DNA from: an uncultured Oscillibacter sp.
GTDB lineage: Bacteria; Bacillota; Clostridia; Oscillospirales; Oscillospiraceae
Assembly: GCA_900542115.1 (NCBI GenBank)
Contig: UQMC01000116.1
Location: 1 to 5,714 of the forward strand
DNA length: 5,714 nt
Direction: 5' to 3'
Shown: positions 1 to 4,461 of the stretch, in pieces
Numbering within the stretch: position 1 is the first letter of the stretch
Layout of the letters: each line of letters opens with the position of its first letter
Notes under the pieces: model-generated
Seen by the model: the letters and a program-made list of their open reading frames with translations, nothing else
What the model was told of the DNA's origin: nothing
Databases searched by the model: none
Program-made: the position numbers and the translations under genes

Positions 1-19
1 CCTTCCGCATAACGGAAGG
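1..19 (-). terminator. Candidate intrinsic terminator hairpin at the window edge
   Basis: CCTTCCG (1-7) and CGGAAGG (13-19) form a perfect 7-bp stem with a 5-base loop. It lies about 48 bases after the stop codon of the leftward small membrane-protein gene, where that gene's terminator would be expected. The U-tract that would follow on the minus strand lies outside the window. On the plus strand the tail is only TGCCCTTT, a poor terminator tail, so leftward use is preferred. The hairpin is directly visible; the role is inferred. Confidence 0.4.
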
Positions 20-66
20 TGCCCTTTGGGCGACTGGAGTATTTCGAGGAAAAACAGAACGCGGCG

Positions 67-537
67 CTAAAACAGGTGAATGACGCCGATGGTCATCAGC
101 GTGACCAATACACCGGCCACAAGAACGCCCAGCGCGATGGCAGGCAGTGCATGGCGCAGGCGGATGTGGAGGAACGCGGCTACCAGCGCGCCCGTCCATG
201 CCCCGGTGCCCGGCAGAGGAACGGCCACAAACAGCGTCAGCCCCAGCAGACGGTATTTCCGCACCAGGCGGCCCTTCAGGTGCGCCCGCCGCTCCAAAGC
301 ATCGATCTTCGGGGCAAAGAAGGGATGCTTCCGCAGCCGGTCGAATATCTGCCGCACGGAGAGAACGATGAACGGTACCGGCAGAAGATTTCCGATGACT
401 GCGGCGACACAGGCCGCCCATGGGGACAATCCGGCGGCGGCCCCGGCGGGGATGGCACCCCGCAGCTCCACCACCGGAACGGCGGCGATGGCCATGGTCA
501 TAATGTACTTTCTCAGAACGGTTTCCCAAAAGGCCAT
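67..537 (-). CDS. Small membrane protein, Sm_multidrug_ex (COG2426/PF06695) family, DedA-like
   Basis: This 156-residue integral membrane protein is recognised from family-typical motifs: PVVELRGAIPAGAAAGLSP (residues 21-39), GNLLPVPFI (49-57) and VPLPGTGAWTGAL (106-118). The first and third are small, proline- and glycine-rich stretches like the re-entrant half-helices of DedA/VTT proteins. Further hydrophobic segments lie near 40-62 and 130-152, and a basic cytoplasmic stretch spans about 62-98. The family name 'small multidrug export protein' is historical and the substrate is not known. DedA relatives have been linked to lipid-carrier movement, so an envelope role is possible but unproven. 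The start is ATG 537 because AAGGGGG (549-543) sits 5 bases upstream. An open frame extends back to 690, but it runs through the terminator and the neighbouring gene. The length matches the family. It lies just downstream of an ABC transporter operon, separated by a terminator. Confidence 0.88.
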   Translation of the reverse strand: MAFWETVLRKYIMTMAIAAVPVVELRGAIPAGAAAGLSPWAACVAAVIGNLLPVPFIVLSVRQIFDRLRKHPFFAPKIDALERRAHLKGRLVRKYRLLGLTLFVAVPLPGTGAWTGALVAAFLHIRLRHALPAIALGVLVAGVLVTLMTIGVIHLF

Positions 538-553
538 GAGGTCCCCCTTGCAT

Positions 554-585
554 AAAAATTGCCCCGGCGTGTGACCGCCGGGGCA
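554..585 (-). terminator. Intrinsic terminator of the GntR-ABC operon
   Basis: GCCCCGGCG (561-569) and CGCCGGGGC (576-584) pair perfectly around a 6-base loop, and T560/A585 adds a tenth pair. On the minus strand the hairpin is followed by AATTTTTATG, a run of five U. It begins 15 bases past the permease stop codon, so it terminates the leftward ABC operon. On the plus strand the downstream sequence is ATCGGCTATC with no T-run, so it acts leftward only. The U-run ends about 5 bases before the ribosome binding site of the next gene, which makes an attenuator role possible. Confidence 0.78.
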
Positions 586-596
586 TCGGCTATCAT

Positions 597-626
597 ATTT
601 TACTCCAGATTCAGGTGTTTTTGCAA
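597..626 (-). promoter_or_regulatory. Possible promoter for the small membrane-protein gene
   Basis: On the minus strand TTGCAA (626-621) is followed after 18 bases by TAAAAT (602-597), a 5/6 match to the -10 consensus. The -10 overlaps the permease stop codon. Transcription would start near 590, just before the terminator hairpin, placing the hairpin in the leader of the downstream gene. The -35 match is only 4/6 and short AT-rich matches arise by chance, so this is weak. It is listed because there is no room for a promoter between the terminator and the gene. Confidence 0.25.
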
Positions 627-1424
627 GAAGTAAACCGTTAAGAAATAGAAAACGGCACAGTAAATAAGTTCCAGAACGATTAGGAACCACATACCAAGGT
701 GCATGGCGGCTGTGGCGGAAAGCTGCGGCTCCCAGCCCAGCAGGAGGCGGTGGAACCAGGAATCGTTCAGCAGGGAGATACCGATGCCGCCCAAAATCTG
801 CACCACTACGCCGATGACGATGTAGGAGGCTACGCTGAACAGTCCCTTGTGATTGGGGCGGCTGAAGCCGATGGCCATAGCGGAATAGGCCCGCAGGCAG
901 AAGGCAATAGAGGCCATGATGCAGAGCAGCAAAAGCTCCACAAGGAAGCCGATGCCGTTGACCACAATATCCATGTGGTTATAGCGAATTACAGCGTGGG
1001 CGATATTCTTCACTTCCTGCCACAGCTCGCCCATAAAGCGGATGTCAAAGGCCGTGACAAAGCAGGCCAGAATGATAACGAGAACCGTGGCGGCAAACCA
1101 CACGGTAGAAACAATGAGCTTGCTCCATACCTGCTGGTGGATGCTCACCGGCAGGGTCATCATCACATAGCCCTCGTCCTGCAAAAGATTTTTATAGAAC
1201 CGGCTGACCATCACCGCAAGAGCCACGATTCCAACGGCGATAATGGCAAGGAAGAACAGCATGATCAGGATGGTGCCAAGGGTGTTCAAAAATGTGCTCT
1301 GAGCGTTTGTCATGCCCCGGATGGAGAGGTTGGCACCGACTGCGGACAGCAGCAGAAGACCGAAGATAGGCAGTATGACCCGGCCGGTGGCCCGGAACTC
1401 ATGCTTCAATAATTTTCTCAGCAT
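600..1424 (-). CDS. ABC-2-like transporter permease, six transmembrane segments
   Basis: This 274-residue polytopic membrane protein is the probable transmembrane subunit of the ABC transporter whose ATPase lies immediately upstream. Hydrophobic segments run at about residues 15-34, 50-73, 104-124, 153-176, 195-219 and 242-267, giving six helices after a short basic N-terminus (MLRKLLKHEFRATGR). The loop DEGYVMMTLPVSIHQQVWSKL region (83-103) resembles the conserved 'DEGY..TLPVS' stretch of small clostridial ABC-2-type permeases, probably the ATPase contact loop. ATG 1424 overlaps the end of the ATPase gene by 7 bases, and GGGAGGT lies 6 bases upstream, so translation is probably coupled. The substrate cannot be read from sequence. 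Only one permease is present, so it would act as a homodimer. There is no extracytoplasmic lipoprotein or second permease of the kind found in the larger Bacillus ytr operon. Confidence 0.87.
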   Translation of the reverse strand: MLRKLLKHEFRATGRVILPIFGLLLLSAVGANLSIRGMTNAQSTFLNTLGTILIMLFFLAIIAVGIVALAVMVSRFYKNLLQDEGYVMMTLPVSIHQQVWSKLIVSTVWFAATVLVIILACFVTAFDIRFMGELWQEVKNIAHAVIRYNHMDIVVNGIGFLVELLLLCIMASIAFCLRAYSAMAIGFSRPNHKGLFSVASYIVIGVVVQILGGIGISLLNDSWFHRLLLGWEPQLSATAAMHLGMWFLIVLELIYCAVFYFLTVYFLQKHLNLE

Positions 1425-2113
1425 TTGAATACCTCCCGGAACAGTGCGTCCACGCTCATGCCCTTTTCCTCCCGAATCTGATCCACGGAGGATTGCAGAA
1501 CCAGATGTCCCTTGTCGATGAAAACCACCTCGTCCAGCACCTTTTCCACATCGGCAATCAGGTGCGTGGACAAAATCACGCTGGCCTCGGGGTTATAATT
1601 GGAAATAATGGTGGTCAGGATATAGTCCCGGGTGGCGGGGTCAACGCCGCCGATGGGCTCATCCAGCAGATAGAGCTTGGCGCTCCGGCTCATGACCATG
1701 ATGAGCTGCACCTTTTCCCGGGTGCCCTTGCTCATTTGACGAATACGCTGCGTGGGCCGGATATCCAGATGGCGCAGCATCTCCTCCGCAGTCTGGCGGC
1801 GGAAGTCCCTGTAAAAATCCTGATAGAAATCCATGAGCTGTCCGGCGCTCATCCAGATGGGGATGGCGGTGCGCTCCGGCAGATAGCTGACAACGGCGTG
1901 GGTCTCCCGGCCCGGCGCCGCTCCGTCAATAAGGATTTCGCCGCTGTCGGGGGTCAGCAGGCCGTTGGCCAGCTTGATAAGAGTGGTCTTGCCGCTGCCG
2001 TTGGGGCCTAAAAGTCCCACGATCCGGCCCGGCTCAATGGCAAAGCTGACGTTTTCCAGCGCCGGTGCTTTGCCGTAGCTCTTTGAGAGCTGCTTGCATT
2101 CCAAAATAGGCAT
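1418..2113 (-). CDS. ABC transporter ATP-binding protein, YtrB-like
   Basis: This 231-residue cytoplasmic nucleotide-binding subunit should power the adjacent permease. All core motifs are visible: Walker A GPNGSGKT (36-43), a Q-loop region reading YLPE (77-80) with no Gln, a signature of MSKGT (127-131) in place of LSGGQ, Walker B LYLLDEP (147-153), D-loop GGVD (155-158) and switch His184 in STH. The LSKG/MSKG-type signature followed by a basic stretch is common in ATPases paired with ABC-2-like permeases and GntR/YtrA regulators, so these departures are normal for the family rather than inactivating. The C-terminal tail past residue 205 is short, with no extra domain. ATG 2113 lies 3 bases past the GntR stop codon; AAAGGAG, overlapping the end of the GntR gene, serves as ribosome binding site. 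The gene is the middle member of the operon. The transported substrate is unknown; envelope-stress export or antibiotic detoxification is inferred from the YtrAB analogy. Confidence 0.93.
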   Translation of the reverse strand: MPILECKQLSKSYGKAPALENVSFAIEPGRIVGLLGPNGSGKTTLIKLANGLLTPDSGEILIDGAAPGRETHAVVSYLPERTAIPIWMSAGQLMDFYQDFYRDFRRQTAEEMLRHLDIRPTQRIRQMSKGTREKVQLIMVMSRSAKLYLLDEPIGGVDPATRDYILTTIISNYNPEASVILSTHLIADVEKVLDEVVFIDKGHLVLQSSVDQIREEKGMSVDALFREVFKC

Positions 2114-2116
2114 GGT

Positions 2117-2482
2117 TTACTCCTTTTCCATCTCCTGCCGCAGCTGCGACAGTAATTCTTCCTTTTCAAAGCCCAGCGCGGTCATATCCGATAAAAATGT
2201 CCGCACCTTTCCCGCCGCCAGCGCGTGCCGCGCAGCGGAAATCACGTCCCGATCCTCCGTGACGTAGCGCCCGGAGGTGCGCTGACTGTATACCAGCCCA
2301 TCCCGCTCCAGCTCTGTCAGGGCGCGCTGCATGGTGTTGGGATTGACGCCCGCCTCCATGGCAAGGTCCCGGACGGAGGGCAGCCGCTCTCCCGGCGCCA
2401 GCGCGCCGGAAACGATGCCGGCCCGAATTTGCCCGATGAGCTGGGTATAGATGGGAGCGCTGTTGGAAAATTGCCAGTTCAT
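2117..2482 (-). CDS. GntR-family transcriptional repressor, YtrA subfamily
   Basis: This 121-residue DNA-binding regulator probably represses its own operon. The N-terminal winged helix-turn-helix covers about residues 8-76, with the hallmark GntR features IYTQLIGQIRAGIVSG, LPSVRDLA, GVNPNTMQRAL, LERDGLV and a wing ending in GRYVT. Only about 45 residues follow, mostly helical and charged. This is the compact dimerisation domain of the YtrA subfamily, not the large effector domains of FadR or HutC proteins. ATG 2482 is preceded by GGGAGGCG at suitable spacing. An overlapping frame reaching 2531 is a shadow. The gene heads an operon with the ABC ATPase and permease, the standard YtrA arrangement. 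In Bacillus subtilis, YtrA responds to cell-wall antibiotics (from memory). The inducer here is unknown. A perfect palindrome over the operon's start site is the likely binding target. Confidence 0.93.
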   Translation of the reverse strand: MNWQFSNSAPIYTQLIGQIRAGIVSGALAPGERLPSVRDLAMEAGVNPNTMQRALTELERDGLVYSQRTSGRYVTEDRDVISAARHALAAGKVRTFLSDMTALGFEKEELLSQLRQEMEKE

Positions 2483-2501
2483 GGTTCGCCTCCCTGTTCT
2501 T

Positions 2502-2523
2502 TTGTATTAGACAAGTAATACAA
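2502..2523. promoter_or_regulatory. Palindromic operator, probable GntR/YtrA binding site
   Basis: TTGTATTA (2502-2509) and TAATACAA (2516-2523) are perfect reverse complements separated by six unpaired bases (GACAAG). On the minus strand the site overlaps the last bases of the predicted -10 and covers the predicted start point, about 20 bases upstream of the GntR start codon. That position suits autorepression by blocking RNA polymerase. The palindrome is seen directly; assignment to the GntR protein is inferred from position. The spacer is shorter than that recalled for the Bacillus YtrA site. Confidence 0.7.
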
Positions 2524-2547
2524 TAACACAATCGTGAAAATTGTCAA
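2520..2547 (-). promoter_or_regulatory. Sigma-A-like promoter of the GntR-ABC operon
   Basis: On the minus strand a perfect TTGACA (2547-2542) is followed after 16 bases by TATTGT (2525-2520), a 4/6 match to the -10 consensus. Transcription would start near 2513 and give a leader of about 30 bases before the GntR start codon. Upstream of the -35 the sequence is AT-rich (2548-2570), possibly acting as an UP element. The -10 edge lies inside the palindromic operator, consistent with repression. Confidence 0.68.
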
Positions 2548-2590
2548 GCCCTATTTTGAATTTTTGTAAAGAGGAGCGGCGTGGCGGTGC

Positions 2591-2619
2591 TTGTCTACAG
2601 CCGGGAGATATGCTATAAT
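2591..2619 (+). promoter_or_regulatory. Extended -10 promoter of the DUF4340/two-component operon
   Basis: A perfect TATAAT (2614-2619) is preceded by TG at 2611-2612, making an extended -10 (TGCTATAAT), and TTGTCT (2591-2596, 4/6) lies exactly 17 bases upstream. Transcription would start near 2626, leaving a leader of about 55 bases. The promoter faces away from the GntR-ABC promoter, with 43 bases between the two -35 elements. It also rules out the in-frame TTG at 2591 as a start codon, since that lies within the -35. No palindrome like the GntR operator is seen here, so constitutive or differently controlled expression is likely. Confidence 0.75.
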
Positions 2620-2641
2620 ATCAAATCAAAATGAGGTGACT

Positions 2642-2655
2642 GCCGCGTTTGCGGC
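2642..2655 (+). other. Small hairpin in the DUF4340 mRNA leader
   Basis: GCCGC (2642-2646) and GCGGC (2651-2655) can form a 5-bp stem with a GTTT loop in the leader between the predicted start point (about 2626) and the ribosome binding site AAGGAGG (2669-2675). There is no U-tract and the ribosome binding site is not covered, so it is not a terminator. It may stabilise the 5' end of the mRNA or be incidental. I see no recognisable riboswitch in the short leader. Confidence 0.3.
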
Positions 2656-2680
2656 GTTTGACAACAATAAGGAGGCCCCT

Positions 2681-3709
2681 ATGACTTGGAAAGAAAAACG
2701 GCTCATTACGGTGCTGAGCATTGTCCTTGCCGTGCTGTTTGCCGCAGTGCTGATCGTGCTGAGCATTCGCTACCGGCAGGCCCGTGCGGAAACGGACGGA
2801 CAGACCGCCATGGCGGAAACGGCGCAGTTGGCCGAGAGCGACTATGTGAATCTGGCATACGATAATGGCAGCGCGTACCTCGCCTTCGCATTGGATACGG
2901 AGGGCGCGTGGTACTGGGAAAATGAGCCGGATTTTCCGCTGGACGATACGCAGCTTCGGGTGCTTCTCACTCTGCTGCGGACGCTGCGGCCCCAGCAGAC
3001 CCTTGACCGGCCGGAGGACCTGTCTGAGTGCGGGCTGGACGCACCGGCAGCCAGTCTCACCGCCACGGCACCGGACGGAGGTGTGCTGACCATCGCAATG
3101 GGTAACGCCACAACGGACGGTACCAGCCGCTATGCGGATATCAATTCCGATTCGGAGCATATCTATATTATTTCCGGGGATCTGTACACGGCCATGCAGA
3201 CACCGGTGTATGAAATGTGCCGCCTGCCGGAGCTGCCAACGCTGGCGGAGGCGCAGATGCTCTCCATCACCCTGCAGGGGCCAAAAACGGAGCAGGCGGA
3301 CACTGAGACAGACGGACGCAGAACAACGGTCCTGACAGCGGTTCACGCGGAGGACGATGCGGCGAGCGTTTCTTGGCGGGCCGGCGGGGCCAACATCACG
3401 GATGACGCCTCTCTCCGGGCGCTGCTGGAGGACCTTGCGGCGCTGCGGGTCACAAAATGCGTGGACTGGCACCCCTCCGATGAGGCGGCGGCCTTCTGCG
3501 GCTTTGACAATCCCGTGACGCTGACGGTATCGTATCAGACGGACTCCGGAGCCGAGACGAGCTTTGAAATGAAGGTCGGCACACAGAACATGGACGGAAC
3601 GGGGCGCTATGTCCGTTTTGGGGAGGAGGAAGCCATCTACCTCATGGAGCTGGAGCTGCTGGACCCCCTGATGCGCCTTGCGTATCAGGGCATGGATGAG
3701 CCGGCCTGA
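2681..3709 (+). CDS. Membrane-anchored extracytoplasmic DUF4340 domain protein
   Basis: This 342-residue protein of unknown function is recognised as DUF4340. Residues 1-7 are basic (MTWKEKR) and 8-29 form one hydrophobic helix with no lipobox and no clear cleavage site, so it is probably anchored with the remainder outside the cell. The ectodomain holds two similar modules, about 77-169 and 230-328. Each has a Trp-containing strand, a D..LR.LL..L helix, CG(L/F)D.P, a strand pair, DGT.RY and an IY strand. The start is ATG 2681 because AAGGAGG sits 5 bases upstream. The in-frame TTG 2591 overlaps the -35 box, and the GTG at 2636 has no ribosome binding site. In Firmicutes and Bacteroidetes, DUF4340 proteins often accompany GldG-type ABC transporters. 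Here it instead heads an operon with a response regulator 14 bases downstream and a kinase. A role in signal presentation to the kinase is inferred only. Confidence 0.82.
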   Translation: MTWKEKRLITVLSIVLAVLFAAVLIVLSIRYRQARAETDGQTAMAETAQLAESDYVNLAYDNGSAYLAFALDTEGAWYWENEPDFPLDDTQLRVLLTLLRTLRPQQTLDRPEDLSECGLDAPAASLTATAPDGGVLTIAMGNATTDGTSRYADINSDSEHIYIISGDLYTAMQTPVYEMCRLPELPTLAEAQMLSITLQGPKTEQADTETDGRRTTVLTAVHAEDDAASVSWRAGGANITDDASLRALLEDLAALRVTKCVDWHPSDEAAAFCGFDNPVTLTVSYQTDSGAETSFEMKVGTQNMDGTGRYVRFGEEEAIYLMELELLDPLMRLAYQGMDEPA

Positions 3710-3723
3710 CAGGAGGTGCAGCA

Positions 3724-4401
3724 ATGCGGGTATTGATCGTTGAGGACGAGGTCCGGCTGGCGGAAACGCTGCGGGACCTGCTGGACACGGAGCACTATGC
3801 CGCCGACGTCTGCCACGATGGCGAAAGCGGGCTGGACAACGCCCTGTCGGATATTTACGATCTGGTGATTCTGGACGTCATGCTGCCGAAGAAGGACGGC
3901 TTTTCCGTTCTGCGGGCGCTGCGGCAGGAGGGGAAAACGGTGCCGGTGCTGATGCTCTCCGCCCGCTCAGAGCTCTCCGACCGGGTAGAGGGGCTGGACT
4001 GCGGCGCGGATTACTACCTCACCAAGCCCTTTGAGCCCAAGGAGCTGCTGGCCTGTGTGCGGATGCTGACCCGGCGGCAGCCGGAGCAGCGGGTCTCCAA
4101 CGTGCTGGAATACGGCGATCTGCGGCTGGAGCCGGATACGTTTGAGCTGGCCTGCGGGGAGCGGTCCGTCCGCCTGAGCCGTAAGGAGTTTGACATGATG
4201 GAGCTGCTGCTGCGGAGCCGGGAGATGGTTCTGACGAAGGAGAGTCTGATTGTGAAGCTGTGGGGCTACGAATCCGACGCCGAGGACAACAATGTGGAGG
4301 TCTATATCTCCTTTCTGCGGAAAAAGCTGGAGCACCTCCGCTCCCGGGTGAAAATCCGTACCATCCGCATGGTGGGCTACCGGCTGGAGCAGGAGGCATA
4401 A
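3724..4401 (+). CDS. OmpR/PhoB-family response regulator
   Basis: This 225-residue cytoplasmic transcription factor is phosphorylated by a sensor kinase. The receiver domain (1-118) has all key residues: acidic E7/D8, phospho-acceptor D51 in VILDVMLP, S79 in the Thr/Ser position and K101 in LTKPF. The winged-helix OmpR domain (about 126-223) shows LSRKEFDMMELLL, the recognition region NNVEVYISFLRKKLE and the C-terminal wing IRTIRMVGYRL. Full length is normal for the family and nothing appears damaged. ATG 3724 follows a near-perfect AGGAGGTG (3711-3718) with 5-base spacing. The gene lies 14 bases after the DUF4340 stop and 60 bases before the kinase, so all three are likely co-transcribed from the promoter at 2591-2619. 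The target genes are unknown; the divergent ABC operon is a natural candidate, though no obvious direct-repeat OmpR site was seen in the shared control region. Confidence 0.95.
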   Translation: MRVLIVEDEVRLAETLRDLLDTEHYAADVCHDGESGLDNALSDIYDLVILDVMLPKKDGFSVLRALRQEGKTVPVLMLSARSELSDRVEGLDCGADYYLTKPFEPKELLACVRMLTRRQPEQRVSNVLEYGDLRLEPDTFELACGERSVRLSRKEFDMMELLLRSREMVLTKESLIVKLWGYESDAEDNNVEVYISFLRKKLEHLRSRVKIRTIRMVGYRLEQEA

Positions 4402-4404
4402 CCG

Positions 4405-4445
4405 TTTTCCCCAAGTTTTCAACATTTTCCACATACTTTTCGACA
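4405..4445 (+). repeat. Four-copy TTTTCNNCA-like repeat between regulator and kinase genes
   Basis: Four 9-base units follow one another on the plus strand: TTTTCCCCA (4405-4413), TTTTCAACA (4416-4424), TTTTCCACA (4425-4433) and TTTTCGACA (4437-4445), at spacings of 11, 9 and 12 bases. They fill most of the 60-base gap between the response regulator stop and the kinase start, an AT-rich island in GC-rich surroundings. TTTTCCACA differs from the DnaA box TTATCCACA by one base. Whether this is a protein-binding cluster, an mRNA feature or chance is unknown. Confidence 0.45.
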
Positions 4446-4461
4446 AGGGGAGGCGCTTGTC
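4442..4461 (+). promoter_or_regulatory. Hairpin presenting the kinase Shine-Dalgarno in its loop
   Basis: GACAAG (4442-4447) and CTTGTC (4456-4461) are perfect reverse complements flanking an 8-base loop, GGGAGGCG. The loop contains most of the ribosome binding site of the kinase gene, and the stem abuts the ATG at 4462. The inverted repeat is directly visible. A 6-bp stem with a single-stranded ribosome binding site could modulate translation or lower kinase output relative to the regulator, but it is short and may be coincidental. Confidence 0.35.

Noticed and set aside
21..31. GCCC-TTT-GGGC inverted repeat
   Set aside because: A 4-bp stem with a 3-base loop is too small to call a feature on its own.
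538..690. N-terminal extension of the small membrane protein to an upstream ATG at 690
   Set aside because: It would run through the terminator hairpin and overlap the permease gene. The good ribosome binding site is at 549-543, and family similarity begins only after ATG 537.
2631..2639. Two-codon upstream frame ATG-AGG-TGA in the DUF4340 leader
   Set aside because: It has no ribosome binding site and is the length expected by chance.
3112..3710. Small plus-strand open frames within the DUF4340 gene and similar short frames inside the kinase gene
   Set aside because: They are out-of-frame, Arg/Cys/Ser-rich shadows of recognised proteins and lack ribosome binding sites.
2621..3724. Antisense open frame of 367 codons opposite the DUF4340 gene
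   Set aside because: Arg/His/Gln-rich shadow with no domain and no credible ribosome binding site, while the opposite strand encodes a recognisable protein with promoter and ribosome binding site.
4405..4445. Replication origin or plasmid iteron array
   Set aside because: There are only four imperfect units inside an operon, with no dnaA, dnaN or rep gene and no extended AT-rich unwinding region. Recorded only as a repeat of unknown role.
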